Below, one piece after another: positions 26,222 through 34,992 of a DNA stretch of 64,000 nt. Positions within the stretch are counted from its first letter, which is position 1; every line of letters begins with the position of its first letter. Below the pieces are notes generated by a model. The model saw only the letters and a list, made by a program, of their open reading frames with translations. It made no database searches and had not been told where the DNA came from. Made by a program: the position numbers and the translations under genes. The DNA comes from Rhodospirillaceae bacterium. Lineage in GTDB: Bacteria; Pseudomonadota; Alphaproteobacteria; GCA-2731375. The DNA is taken from the NCBI GenBank assembly GCA_018701215.1, contig JABIWH010000001.1, positions 52,230 through 116,229 on the forward strand, given 5' to 3'.

Positions 26222-27058
26222 TCAAGCCATATCTTGTAGCCGCGCCTTGATGGCCAGCAGGTCAATCCAGGCCTGCCGTTTCAGGCCTGGGTTACGCAGC
26301 AGATAAGCCGGGTGAAAAATCGGCATGGCGGCAATGGCCGACGCCTCATCCTCGCCCCCACTAGTCGGAGGATACGCAAACCAGCGCCCGCGCATGCGGG
26401 TAATGCCGTCGCGGCGCTCCAACAGGGTGGTGGCCGAGGTACCGCCAACGAAGACCAGAATTTTCGGCCCCACCAATTCGATATGGCGCCGAATAAACGG
26501 CAGGCACATGGTGGTCTCTTCCAAGGTCGGCTTGCGATTGCCCGGCGGCCGCCAGGCCAGCATATTGGTGATATAGACGCTGGTCCTGTCCAGCCCGATG
26601 GAAGCCAGCATGCGGTCAAGCAGTTGACCTGAAACACCGACGAACGGTTGCCCCTGGCGATCCTCGTCGGCACCCGGCGCCTCGCCAATCAACATCACTT
26701 TTGCCGCTGGATTGCCCGCGCCAAAGACCGTGTTGGCGGCGGTTTTTTTCAGGGGGCAGAGGTCAAAGCCCTCCATGACCGCGCGCAGAGCCACCAGATC
26801 CACGGCGCCGGCCGCTAGGGTACGGGCGGAGGCCTCCGCCTCCGTCTGAGCTTGCCCCGACGACCTCGAGATCGGCTGGGACGTCGGCTGGGAAGTCGCA
26901 GGCGGACGGGTGGGCGGCAAAGCGGGCGCCCGCACGGTTTCGGCTGGTGCGATTTTACTTTCGGCGAAACGATCAACGGGTTGGAGGCCGATAACCTCAT
27001 CCACGCCGGCATCGACATAGAAGTTCAGCGCGGCAAGATGATTGGCTGTATGCTCCAT
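26222..27058 (-). CDS. Family 4 uracil-DNA glycosylase
   Basis: An iron-sulfur uracil-DNA glycosylase that removes deaminated cytosine from DNA. The core motifs are LIGEAPGADEDRQGQPFVG, ITNMLAWRPPGNRKPT and IFHPAYLLRNP. The N-terminal ~95 residues are a poorly conserved, Pro/Ser/Ala-rich linker, as in alphaproteobacterial members. Cysteine FDLCPLKKTAANTVFG and others further on supply cluster ligands. It precedes the transglycosylase gene on the same strand. ETF-QO is divergent. Confidence 0.92.
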   Translation of the reverse strand: MEHTANHLAALNFYVDAGVDEVIGLQPVDRFAESKIAPAETVRAPALPPTRPPATSQPTSQPISRSSGQAQTEAEASARTLAAGAVDLVALRAVMEGFDLCPLKKTAANTVFGAGNPAAKVMLIGEAPGADEDRQGQPFVGVSGQLLDRMLASIGLDRTSVYITNMLAWRPPGNRKPTLEETTMCLPFIRRHIELVGPKILVFVGGTSATTLLERRDGITRMRGRWFAYPPTSGGEDEASAIAAMPIFHPAYLLRNPGLKRQAWIDLLAIKARLQDMA

Positions 27059-27137
27059 GGCGGTAATTTAGCATGCCTTTGGGGTTCAATACAGCCTGAA
27101 GCGCCATGGGAAAGCGCAGGAGAATCGGGGGCAGGCA

Positions 27138-27167
27138 TTGACCCAGGTGTTGGTTCGGCGGCATAAC
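27138..27167 (+). promoter_or_regulatory. Possible promoter of the ETF-QO gene
   Basis: TTGACC at 27138-27143 and CATAAC at 27162-27167 are 18 bases apart. Just downstream, 27173-27184 is the perfect palindrome AATTGATCAATT, which could be an operator near the transcription start. Both are sequence-only predictions. Confidence 0.35.
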
Positions 27168-27223
27168 GGAGCAATTGATCAATTAGTACTTCGTAAGTGG
27201 GTTCTAGGTAAGGATAGGTGGCG

Positions 27224-28888
27224 ATGGAACGCGAATCGATGGAAGTGGATGTGCTGATCATTGGCGCCGGTCCGGCCGGGCTGTCGGCGGCGATCCGTCT
27301 GATGCAAATGGCCGAGACGGCGGGTACCGAGCTTGCCGTTTGCGTGCTCGAAAAAGGTTCCGAGGTCGGCGCCCATATCCTCTCCGGCGCGGTCATGGAA
27401 CCTATTGGGTTGGACGAGTTGATCCCCGATTGGGCCGAACGCGGCGCGCCATTGAATACCCCGGTCACGAATGAAAAATTCATGTTTTTGACCGAGTTCA
27501 ATTCGATCCCCTTGCCGAACTTCATGCTGCCCAAGGCCACCCATAACGAAGGCAACTACATTGTCTCCCTTGGCAACGTCGCCCGCTGGATGGCGGAGCA
27601 GGCGGAAGCCATGGGCGTTGAGATTTTTCCGGGCTTCGCCGCCTCGGAGCTGTTGTTCCATGACGACGGCCGGGTCAAGGGCGTGGTCACCGGGATCATG
27701 GGCATTGATGCCCAGGGCGAGCAAAAGCCGGCCTTCGAGGCGGGCATGGAACTACATGCCAAATACACTCTGATGGGCGAGGGCTGCCGAGGCTCGTTGT
27801 CGCAACAATTATTGAAGCGCTTTGATCTGACCAAGGATTGCCAGCCCCAGACCTATGGCATCGGCCTGAAGGAACTTTGGGAAGTGCCCGACGAGGTGCA
27901 CCAGGAAGGCCTGGTCCTGCATTCCGCCGGCTGGCCCATGGACAACGCCACATATGGCGGCTCGTTCCTGTACCACCTGGAAAACAATCAGGTGGCCATT
28001 GGCTTCGTCATCGGCCTGGATTATCAGAACCCCTATCTCTCGCCGTTCGACGAATTTCAGCGTTATAAAACCCACCCCGACATCGCCAAGCATCTTGCAG
28101 GCGGCAAACGCATCGCCTATGGCGCCCGCGCCCTAAACGAAGGCGGCCTGCAATCCATCCCCGGGCTGGTCTTCCCCGGTGGCGCCCTGATCGGCTGCAG
28201 CGCGGGTTTCCTGAACGTGCCCAAGATCAAAGGCAGCCATAATGCCATCAAGACCGGCATGCTGGCAGCCGAGGCGGCCTTCGAAGCGATCCAGGCGGCC
28301 AATGCGGCCGGCGAGGCGATGCCGGCGGCGGTGTTGGAGGATTATCCCGTGGCCGTGCGCGAATCCTGGGTCTGGAAAGAATTAGCGGCGGCCCGGAATT
28401 TCCGCCCGGCCTTCGCCAAATGGGGGTTGATCGGCGGCACCTTGTATGCCGGTGTTGATCAATTTTTGGGCGGCAATGTGCCCTGGACCTTCGCCCATCC
28501 GCACGAAGACCACAAAAGTCTGAAGCCGAAAGAGCAATGCAAGGCGATCGACTATCCGAAGCCGGATGGGGTCTTCAGTTTTGATAAATTATCCTCTGTT
28601 TTCATTTCCAATACGAATCATGAAGAGGATCAGCCGGTTCACCTGCAATTGAGCGATCCGAATGTGCCGGTGGACCATAATCTAGCACTTTATGATGCCC
28701 CCGAGCAGCGCTTTTGCCCCGCTGGCGTCTATGAGATCGTGACCGACGACGATGGCGGCAATCCGCGCCTGACAATCAGCGCCCAGAATTGCCTGCATTG
28801 CAAAACTTGCGATATCAAGGACCCGACGCAAAATATTACCTGGACAGTGCCAGAGGGAACGGGTGGGCCGAATTATCCAAATATGTAG
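27224..28888 (+). CDS. Electron transfer flavoprotein-ubiquinone oxidoreductase
   Basis: ETF-QO takes electrons from ETF, reduced by acyl-CoA dehydrogenases, and passes them to ubiquinone at the membrane. The FAD motif DVLIIGAGPAGLSAAIRL starts near residue 8. The 4Fe-4S ligands are RFCPAGVYE and NCLHCKTCDIKDPTQN near the C-terminus. PGGALIGCSAGFLN marks the second FAD region. The ATG at 27224 has AAGGAT nine bases upstream; the GTG at 27218 is two codons earlier. Length 554 aa is typical. It connects the window's acyl-CoA genes to respiration. Confidence 0.96.
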   Translation: MERESMEVDVLIIGAGPAGLSAAIRLMQMAETAGTELAVCVLEKGSEVGAHILSGAVMEPIGLDELIPDWAERGAPLNTPVTNEKFMFLTEFNSIPLPNFMLPKATHNEGNYIVSLGNVARWMAEQAEAMGVEIFPGFAASELLFHDDGRVKGVVTGIMGIDAQGEQKPAFEAGMELHAKYTLMGEGCRGSLSQQLLKRFDLTKDCQPQTYGIGLKELWEVPDEVHQEGLVLHSAGWPMDNATYGGSFLYHLENNQVAIGFVIGLDYQNPYLSPFDEFQRYKTHPDIAKHLAGGKRIAYGARALNEGGLQSIPGLVFPGGALIGCSAGFLNVPKIKGSHNAIKTGMLAAEAAFEAIQAANAAGEAMPAAVLEDYPVAVRESWVWKELAAARNFRPAFAKWGLIGGTLYAGVDQFLGGNVPWTFAHPHEDHKSLKPKEQCKAIDYPKPDGVFSFDKLSSVFISNTNHEEDQPVHLQLSDPNVPVDHNLALYDAPEQRFCPAGVYEIVTDDDGGNPRLTISAQNCLHCKTCDIKDPTQNITWTVPEGTGGPNYPNM

Positions 28889-28916
28889 CCGAATTTATCG
28901 CCCGCTTGCGCGCGCC

Positions 28917-30671
28917 ATGAAATTATCAGCCTTGCTAACAGCAACGGTGGTGCTAACGACGGTGGCGCTGCCGATGCTTTCAGGCTGCACCAGCGCCGCG
29001 CCCGAGTCCGACTCCGCCGGCATGGCGGCGGCGCCAAAGCCATCACCGTTGGGACATTATCTGTCCGCCCGGGTGGCCAGCGATCAGATGGATTCCAGCC
29101 GGGCCGCTGACTTTTACGACATCGCGCTAGCCGCCTCGCCCAACAACCAGGTCTTGTTGCATCGGACAATGGTTTTGATGCTGGCCGAAGGGCGCATGCA
29201 ACAGGCTTTGGATCTGGCGAAACGCAGGGTCGCCGAAAAAGGCGATGCCGCCATGGCACGCTTGGTCCTGGCGGTAAACGCCATTCAATCGGGCGATTTC
29301 GCCTCGGCCCGGCGGCATCTGAAAAAATCATCCCGCAAAAGTTATATGGCACTGTTGCAGCCAATGTTGCTGGCCTGGGTCGATGCCGGCGACAATCAAT
29401 ACGACAGCGCGATCGAGACCATCGGAGAGCTGCGCAGCCGTGCTGCATTCACACCGTTTCGCAGCTATCACACTGCCCTGATCAGCGACTTCGCGGGCCA
29501 CGAGGCGGCCGCGGCGGTGGCTTTCAAGGAGACCTTGAAAAGCGAGGCCCGCCGCGTCACACGGGTAACCTTGAATTACGGCGGGTTCTTGAGCCGTAGC
29601 GGCCACCAGGACGAAGCACTGGCGCTGTTCGATGGCTTTCTGGAACGGCTGCCATCGAATCCGGTAATCGGCCGGGCACGGGACAAGTTACACCGGGGCG
29701 AAACACTCTGGCCACCCATGACATCGGTGGCGGACGGCGTGGCTGAGGCCTTCTTGTCGGCCGGCTTCGCCATTGCCGGCGCCCGGGGCGGGGAAACAGC
29801 AAGGATCTATGCACATCTGGCTTTGTTTCTGCGCCCGGACCTGATCTCGGCGCGGATGCTGCTGGCCGAGGTTCTGGAAAGCGTGGAACGTTTTGAAGAA
29901 GCCATCGCCGTCTATAAACAGGTCCCCAAGACATCGCCATTTCATTGGAATGCCCGTATCCGCACCGCCGCCAACATGAACAGCCTGGACCGTATCGAGG
30001 AAACCGTCGGCCTGCTGCGCGGCATGGCCAAGGAACGGCCCAAGGACACCTCGGCCCTGATTACGGCGGCCCGTATCCTGCGTTCTCAAGAGCGCTTCGA
30101 GGAAGCTGTCGCGGCCTATGGCGAGGTTCTGGACCGTCTCGGCACCGTGCAGGAGCGTCATTGGAGCCTGCTGTACGAGCGCGGCATCGCACTGGAACGT
30201 TCGAAGCGATGGAAGGCGGCGGAAGCTGATTTCCTGCAGGCTTTGGATTTCCGGCCCGAGGAAGCCAGCGTGCTGAACTATCTGGGCTATTCCTGGATCG
30301 ATCAGGGTATCAATCTGGACCGGGCCCGCAAAATGATCGAAAGGGCCGTTTCGAAGCGGCCCAATGATGGCTATGTGGTTGATAGTCTGGGCTGGGCCTT
30401 TTTCCGCCTCGGCGAATACGACAAGGCCGTGCAATATTTGGAACGGGCGGTGGAGTTGCGGCCCCAGGATCCAATCATCAATGATCATCTGGGCGATGCC
30501 TATTGGCGGGCCGGACGAAAATTGGAGGCCCGCTTTCAATGGAGCCATGCCATTGATCTGGGTGCCGAGGAAAAGCTGATCCCCGCCATTCAGGCCAAGC
30601 AGCGCGACGGACTTGGCCCGCCCGAGCCGGTTCGCAAAAATGCTGGCGGCAAAAGCGGAAGCGGTGGCTGA
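28917..30671 (+). CDS. Tetratricopeptide-repeat lipoprotein
   Basis: The start MKLSALLTATVVLTTVALP followed by MLSGC forms a lipoprotein signal with Cys near residue 23. About ten TPR units follow across 584 aa, for example SRAADFYDIALAASPNN, QERFEEAVAAYGEVLDRLG, and the strong last units (GYVVDSLGWAFFRLGEYDK, INDHLGDAYWRAGRK). I start at 28917 because this gives the lipoprotein signal; the upstream frame overlaps ETF-QO. Similar genes precede ispE in other alphaproteobacteria. A scaffolding role at the envelope is inferred. Confidence 0.88.
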   Translation: MKLSALLTATVVLTTVALPMLSGCTSAAPESDSAGMAAAPKPSPLGHYLSARVASDQMDSSRAADFYDIALAASPNNQVLLHRTMVLMLAEGRMQQALDLAKRRVAEKGDAAMARLVLAVNAIQSGDFASARRHLKKSSRKSYMALLQPMLLAWVDAGDNQYDSAIETIGELRSRAAFTPFRSYHTALISDFAGHEAAAAVAFKETLKSEARRVTRVTLNYGGFLSRSGHQDEALALFDGFLERLPSNPVIGRARDKLHRGETLWPPMTSVADGVAEAFLSAGFAIAGARGGETARIYAHLALFLRPDLISARMLLAEVLESVERFEEAIAVYKQVPKTSPFHWNARIRTAANMNSLDRIEETVGLLRGMAKERPKDTSALITAARILRSQERFEEAVAAYGEVLDRLGTVQERHWSLLYERGIALERSKRWKAAEADFLQALDFRPEEASVLNYLGYSWIDQGINLDRARKMIERAVSKRPNDGYVVDSLGWAFFRLGEYDKAVQYLERAVELRPQDPIINDHLGDAYWRAGRKLEARFQWSHAIDLGAEEKLIPAIQAKQRDGLGPPEPVRKNAGGKSGSGG

Positions 30672-31569
30672 TCCACGGGCAGCAGCGGCAACGGCCGGGT
30701 CATGGCGCGCGCGCGCCAAGATAAACCTATACCTCCACATCACCGGACGGCGGGCCGACGGCTATCACTGTTTGGACAGCCTGGTCGTCTTTGCCGACCT
30801 TGGCGATGAAATCGAGGTCGAAGCCAATGACGGGTTGCGGTTCAGCATTGCTGGCCCCTTTGCCCCGGGACTGCCGACGGATGAGTCAAACCTGGTATGG
30901 CAGGCCGCAACAGCACTGAGCAGGGCGGCGGGGATCAAGGCCCGAGCCAGCATACGGCTGCGTAAAAATTTGCCGGTCGCGGCGGGCCTGGGCGGTGGTT
31001 CGGCGGATGCGGCCGCGGCACTGCTGGCGCTACGGGCATTATGGCATTTGCCCATGGACGATAGAGCGTTGCATGAACTAGCCGCCGGCCTGGGTGCTGA
31101 CGTGCCCGTGTGCCTTAGCACCCGGCCCAGCCTGATCAGCGGCATCGGCCATGACGTCATCCCCGCACCGCCGTTGCCGCCCTTTGCCCTGGTTCTGGTC
31201 AATCCCATGCAGGCGCTCTCGACAGCCGCCGTGTTCAAGCAGGTGAAACAACCCATCAAATCCAGCCAACCCTGGCGCGAGACACCGGACAAAGGTCAGT
31301 CTCTGGCTCAGTGTCTGGATCTGCGCCGCAACGATTTAGAGCCGGCGGCCCGCCATCTTGCCCCCGTCGTTGGCGAGGTCATAACAACCCTGGAAAATCT
31401 ACCCGGCTGCTGTCTGGCACGAATGTCGGGGTCGGGCGCGACGTGTTTCGGGGTATTCGACGATTTAGCCAGAGCCGAAGCCGCCGCGGATATACTAACA
31501 GGGGCACGCACGGATTGGTGGGTACGGGCCAGCGCCGTCGTCGGCGCCACTGAAGGATTTGAACGATGA
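30640..31569 (+). CDS. ispE: 4-(Cytidine 5'-diphospho)-2-C-methyl-D-erythritol kinase
   Basis: IspE phosphorylates CDP-methylerythritol in the MEP isoprenoid pathway. The GHMP kinase motifs are present: ARAKINLYLHITGRRADGYH with the catalytic Lys, LPVAAGLGGGSADAAA as the ATP loop, LGADVPVCLSTRP with the catalytic Asp, and ARMSGSGATCFGVF. The start is uncertain: ATG 30640, or GTG 30664, whose GTGGCTGA overlaps the TPR stop. Length of about 309 aa is normal. The stop shares ATGA with the next gene. Confidence 0.94.
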   Translation: MLAAKAEAVADPRAAAATAGSWRARAKINLYLHITGRRADGYHCLDSLVVFADLGDEIEVEANDGLRFSIAGPFAPGLPTDESNLVWQAATALSRAAGIKARASIRLRKNLPVAAGLGGGSADAAAALLALRALWHLPMDDRALHELAAGLGADVPVCLSTRPSLISGIGHDVIPAPPLPPFALVLVNPMQALSTAAVFKQVKQPIKSSQPWRETPDKGQSLAQCLDLRRNDLEPAARHLAPVVGEVITTLENLPGCCLARMSGSGATCFGVFDDLARAEAAADILTGARTDWWVRASAVVGATEGFER

Positions 31570-32450
31570 TCGAGCGTACTGCCCGCAGCGCTTGGACCAG
31601 CACCCGGACCAGGATCTGGCGCAGATGTTCACGCAGCTTGTTTCTACTGTTGCCGGCGCTGTTTCTGGCCGCCTGTGGCGGGGATATGTTGAACCGCAGC
31701 GAGTTGCTCAATCCCTCGGTTCTGACAGAAGGCGATAGCGACATCGCCAAGACCTTTAACCGGGCAACCATCGTTCTGCCCCGGCAGAAGGGCCGGGAGC
31801 CGGTGGTAGGGAAATTGTCGAGCAAATCAATTCGCGCCCATTTGTCAGAACTGCCCACAGGGTGGCGTTACCCAACGATCCTTTATATGCATGGCTGCAC
31901 CGGCCAGGGAAGGCTGGATACCCTACGGGCCTTTGCCAGGGCGGGCTTTGCCGTGATCGCCCCCAATAGCTTCGCCCGCCGCTATCGCCCCTTGCAATGC
32001 AGCCCATCCAAGCAGACCGGCGGGCAGAACATATTTGTTTTTGATTTCCGGTTAGTGGAGATCTCTTACGCGCTGCAGCGTATGGCCCCGCTATCATGGA
32101 TCAACAACGACCGCCTGTTTCTGGTCGGCACATCCGAGGGCGGTGTCGCAGCCGCCCTGTACCGAGGGGAAGAGTTCCGGGCCCGGATCATTGCTCAATG
32201 GACCTGCCATGGCGCGCCGTTTATACGCGGATTAGCGGCGCCGAAAGGCGAGGCGGTGCTGGCCATCGTACGCAGCGACGATCCCTGGTATCAACCGGAC
32301 AGAACCCAGGGCCAGCTTGGTGATTGCAGCGCCTTTTTCAAGACACCGGCGCGCTCCCGCTCGCTTGTCATCGATGGCGGCGCGGCCCACGATGTGTGGG
32401 GCCACGTCGGCGCCATGCGGGCGGCACTTGATTTTCTGCGCGGGCAATAG
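31566..32450 (+). CDS. Alpha/beta-hydrolase-like lipoprotein
   Basis: A 294-aa protein with a signal segment ending LFLAACGG, a good lipobox. The following domain has YPTILYMHGCTGQGRLDTLRAFARAGF (oxyanion region), FLVGTSEGGVAAALY with GTSEGG as the nucleophile elbow, and a final AHDVWGHVGAM histidine. This fits a dienelactone-hydrolase-like fold. The substrate is unknown. It overlaps ispE by ATGA and is probably cotranscribed with the TPR gene and ispE. Confidence 0.75.
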   Translation: MIERTARSAWTSTRTRIWRRCSRSLFLLLPALFLAACGGDMLNRSELLNPSVLTEGDSDIAKTFNRATIVLPRQKGREPVVGKLSSKSIRAHLSELPTGWRYPTILYMHGCTGQGRLDTLRAFARAGFAVIAPNSFARRYRPLQCSPSKQTGGQNIFVFDFRLVEISYALQRMAPLSWINNDRLFLVGTSEGGVAAALYRGEEFRARIIAQWTCHGAPFIRGLAAPKGEAVLAIVRSDDPWYQPDRTQGQLGDCSAFFKTPARSRSLVIDGGAAHDVWGHVGAMRAALDFLRGQ

Positions 32451-32514
32451 ACCAGCTCCGAAAGGGAGCAAGGTGACGACAGCAAGGCGATGACATCAAG
32501 GCGACGACAGCGGT

Positions 32515-33354
32515 TTACTCCGGCCGTGCCACAGGACCGGAAAGCGCCGCGCTGCCTGGTGGCTGCTTGCGTCCACCGACGGCAACCAGATGCGCCACCA
32601 TGGCGCCAAGGCCCGCATCCGCCTGTAGCCGTACGGGCACGGGCGGTAGGTTGTCATGCAACTTGGCCAGCCAGATATCGGTCCATTCGGGCCGTGTCAG
32701 ACGGGGCAGCCAGGTCCGCTTCGAAAACCCAGCAATCGGAATCTGTCGCATCCGGCAAATTCTTGCTGGGCCGGAATAAAATGGCCCGTGCGTTTGCTCG
32801 CCTTCAATGGCCTCGAATTCGAAGTCATAACGCCGCCGGCCATCGAAAATCTTGCTCCGGCCCATGCAGCCGGCACCTTTGTCCGACCGTAAAATTGCCT
32901 GGTATAGTGCACTTAAGGGATCGATCGTGCCGCGCAAATGAGGCGGCGGTACGGCTTCACGATCGTCATCCGCGGCGCTGGGCCGCGCGGTGAAGCGCAG
33001 GGCGCCGCCAGCACCATAGTCGATTTCAACCGAACGCGCCTCGCCCGCCCAAACGCCCTTGGTGACATAGCGCGAAGGCCTGACCTGATGATCAATGAAT
33101 AATCCCTGGCTCTCGTTTCGGCGGCGCAACTCAATCAGAAAATCCAGCAGGCCATGGCTCCGGGATGTCGTCGTGATCAGGTAGCGCGCATCGGTCTGTT
33201 CCGTCGTCAGATCAACCGAGCCTGCCAGAAATCCACCGAGATAGACATCATAGGCCAACTCAATACGCCGTTGAGGCAGGGATTCGCCGACAGCCAGGCT
33301 GGGCGGGATCAAGCAAGCAAGCAATACGGCAAGTTTGATTGGCCAATTAACCAT
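32515..33354 (-). CDS. DUF3108 secreted protein
   Basis: The start MVNWPIKLAVLLACLIPPSLA is a signal peptide. The mature part has ELAYDVYLGGFLAGSVDL and YLITTTSRSHGLLDFLIELR, the start of the DUF3108 beta-barrel-like domain, and later RYDFEFEAIEGEQ. DUF3108 proteins are periplasmic and uncharacterised. I choose the ATG at 33354; upstream ATGs lie in sequence that does not match the family. It faces the hydrolase lipoprotein gene convergently with a 64-base gap containing a weak GCTCC/GGAGC stem. Confidence 0.78.
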   Translation of the reverse strand: MVNWPIKLAVLLACLIPPSLAVGESLPQRRIELAYDVYLGGFLAGSVDLTTEQTDARYLITTTSRSHGLLDFLIELRRRNESQGLFIDHQVRPSRYVTKGVWAGEARSVEIDYGAGGALRFTARPSAADDDREAVPPPHLRGTIDPLSALYQAILRSDKGAGCMGRSKIFDGRRRYDFEFEAIEGEQTHGPFYSGPARICRMRQIPIAGFSKRTWLPRLTRPEWTDIWLAKLHDNLPPVPVRLQADAGLGAMVAHLVAVGGRKQPPGSAALSGPVARPE

Positions 33355-33637
33355 AATTTCGACTTGGCAAAGGCGAGGCATCCTAAGGCGTCGCGGGCTG
33401 GGGAATCGAGGCTTACCGATAAACAAAATTGTAGTTGTGAGCAAGATTATTAACCTTTACACATTAGACGAACAAAGCAGGCGGCTTTTCCATCATCACT
33501 TGGGCAAATTTTCTGTTGTATTGTTGCCACAATATGTGATTTTCTTGCTGCAACGATGGAAATGCCCTTGCGAAGGTGCAGGAAAATCCGTAGCTTGCAC
33601 CTGTTTGTTGAAAGTAGAATTTATTTGTTTGTGACTA

Positions 33638-33679
33638 AATTCAATCTTTCATTTACTGTTTTGTGTGCGAGATTGAATT
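33638..33679. promoter_or_regulatory. Inverted repeat, possible regulator site
   Basis: AATTCAATCT (33638-33647) and AGATTGAATT (33670-33679) are perfect inverted arms with a 22-base centre, about 128 bases before the predicted transcription start of the small secreted protein. The size and spacing suit either two protein half-sites or an RNA hairpin; a regulator site is more likely because it lies upstream of the promoter. Confidence 0.4.
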
Positions 33680-33751
33680 ATCGATTTGTGGGCGTCAGGT
33701 GAAGCGTTTCGTTTTGAGCTAGGATTTATGCTTAAAAATTCTGAAATGGAG

Positions 33752-33780
33752 TTGCCTGATTTTGTTAAAGTCGCTAAGAT
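33752..33780 (+). promoter_or_regulatory. Predicted promoter of the small secreted protein
   Basis: TTGCCT at 33752-33757 and TAAGAT at 33775-33780 are separated by 17 bases. A start near 33787 gives a ~26-base leader containing the strong ribosome-binding site GGAGG at 33799-33803. Confidence 0.5.
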
Positions 33781-33812
33781 TTCGACGTGTTTATAATTGG
33801 AGGTCCTCGGCA

Positions 33813-34100
33813 ATGGTCGTTAAAAAGACACTGACTGCATTTGGTTTGGCATTGGCTCTGGCGGCAGCGCCAACTTATGCTTATGCGCAGTCGCAAGCTG
33901 CAAAAACTGGTAGTGGCACGACAACTGGCGTCACCGCCGGTCAAGAAAGCGGCGGCCTGGCCGGCTTGAGCGCAGGCGCGGTTGCCGCAGGTGTTGCCGT
34001 TGCTGCTGCGATTGCCATTGCTGTTGCCGCTGCGGCAAGCGATAGCAATTCCGTGAGCACCACGGATGCGTCAAGTAGCACTTCGACCGCTACTAACTAA
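33813..34100 (+). CDS. Small secreted Ala/Val-rich protein
   Basis: A 95-aa protein. MVVKKTLTAFGLALALAAAPTY starts a signal peptide cut near residue 25. The mature region is Gly/Thr-rich, then forms a ~25-residue Ala/Val/Ile helix (LSAGAVAAGVAVAAAIAIAV), and ends in a Ser/Thr/Ala tail. The architecture resembles E. coli YjbE of an exopolysaccharide operon, but similarity is compositional only. The strong ribosome-binding site, AT-rich promoter region and terminator suggest high expression as a single-gene unit. It may be a surface, pellicle or membrane-inserted protein. Function unknown. Confidence 0.72.
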   Translation: MVVKKTLTAFGLALALAAAPTYAYAQSQAAKTGSGTTTGVTAGQESGGLAGLSAGAVAAGVAVAAAIAIAVAAAASDSNSVSTTDASSSTSTATN

Positions 34101-34126
34101 ACGACGCTGAATTATTTTAGGTAATA

Positions 34127-34152
34127 AGCAGCCCGCCAATCGGTGGGCTGCT
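34127..34152 (+). terminator. Rho-independent-like terminator
   Basis: AGCAGCCCGCC and GGTGGGCTGCT form an 11-base stem with one G-U pair around the loop AATC, 27 bases after the small secreted protein. The following bases are only moderately T-rich. Confidence 0.65.
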
Positions 34153-34334
34153 TGTTGCTGTTTGAATGACATGTTTATTCGACATTGAGCATTGTTTTGA
34201 CCTGGGCGACCCTGCGGGCGATTACCTGGGAACCCCGGCTTTGCGGCATTTTCAAAAAGCTTCCGGGCTGAAACCGTGGCTATTGCCTGCTGCATTCCTT
34301 GCCTCGGCACCGGGCAAGGTTAGGCTATCGGCCG

Positions 34335-34985
34335 ATGACCTGGAATAGCGGACGGCGTCAGGTTCAGGGCGGCGCTGCGTCCGCGCAGACTGACGGTCAG
34401 TCAGTGCACGGCCAGTCAATGCACGACCAGCCAGTGCACGGCCAGCCAGTGCACGACTTGCATATTCCCCTCCGGCCCGGACTGGACGCCGTACCCGCGG
34501 CACCATTGAATATCCATCAAGCGACCGTATTGCCGGAATGGATCGATTATAATGGCCACCTAAACATGGCCTATTATGTTCTGATGTTCGACAATGCCAC
34601 GGACCGCTTTTTTGATTTGATTGATCTTGGGCGCGATTACGTACAGCGGCAAAATCATTCCGCCTTCGTATTGGAAACCCATGTCACCTATCAACAGGAA
34701 GTGGCGTTGGATGATTCTCTGCGCTTCACCTTTCAATTAATCGACGCGGATGAAAAGCGTCTGCACTATTATTTCGAGATGTTTCACGCCACGCAGAATT
34801 ATTTGGCCTCGACCTCGGAACAGATCGCCCTGCATGTGGATCTCGACGCCCGCAGTTCCGTCCCCTTTCCCGAAGCGATGAAACAGCGAATCGATTGCGT
34901 ACTTGCGGCACATGCCAGCCTGCCTCAGCCGGATGGCATCGGCCGCTCCATCGGCATCCGGCGCCGTGCCCGGCCGCAACGCTGA
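34335..34985 (+). CDS. Hot-dog thioesterase with an N-terminal pentapeptide-repeat extension
   Basis: The C-terminal ~150 residues are a 4-hydroxybenzoyl-CoA-type hot-dog thioesterase: VLPEWIDYNGHLNMAYYVLMFDNATD has the Asp and Asn/His active-site region, and VLETHVTYQQEVALDDSLRF follows. Before it lies a low-complexity region of repeats (Q-S/P-V/M-H-G/D) coded by four 15-base units. The start is unsure: ATG 34335, or an ATG at 34418 inside the repeat. It ends eight bases before the ClC gene. A similar thioesterase in carnitine metabolism is known, but the substrate here is not. Confidence 0.78.
   Translation: MTWNSGRRQVQGGAASAQTDGQSVHGQSMHDQPVHGQPVHDLHIPLRPGLDAVPAAPLNIHQATVLPEWIDYNGHLNMAYYVLMFDNATDRFFDLIDLGRDYVQRQNHSAFVLETHVTYQQEVALDDSLRFTFQLIDADEKRLHYYFEMFHATQNYLASTSEQIALHVDLDARSSVPFPEAMKQRIDCVLAAHASLPQPDGIGRSIGIRRRARPQR
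34396..34455 (+). repeat. Four tandem 15-base units inside the thioesterase gene
   Basis: Units at 34396-34410, 34411-34425, 34426-34440 and 34441-34455 differ at one to three positions from the consensus GCCAGCCAGTGCACG. In frame they code pentapeptides of the type Q-P-V-H-G/D. Unit length is a multiple of three, so copy-number change would keep the frame. Confidence 0.9.
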
Positions 34986-34992
34986 CCGCGGA

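Larger units (their letters stand above)
33355..33812. other. 458-base AT-rich regulatory gap
   Basis: No gene is visible. The right two-thirds are AT-rich compared with all flanking genes. They hold a 10-base perfect inverted repeat, AATTCAATCT at 33638-33647 and AGATTGAATT at 33670-33679, and a sigma70-like promoter (next entry). The left side must contain the promoter of the DUF3108 gene. Confidence 0.6.

Noticed and set aside
27173..27184. AATTGATCAATT as an FNR box
   Set aside because: It is a palindrome but lacks the TTGAT-N4-ATCAA spacing of FNR-type sites.
33792..33797. TATAAT as a -10 element for the small secreted protein
   Set aside because: A start from it would fall at or beyond the Shine-Dalgarno sequence, and no -35 is at the right distance. 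The TTGCCT-17-TAAGAT pair fits better.
34396..34455. CRISPR-like array
   Set aside because: Units are contiguous without spacers, are in frame, and lie inside a thioesterase gene.
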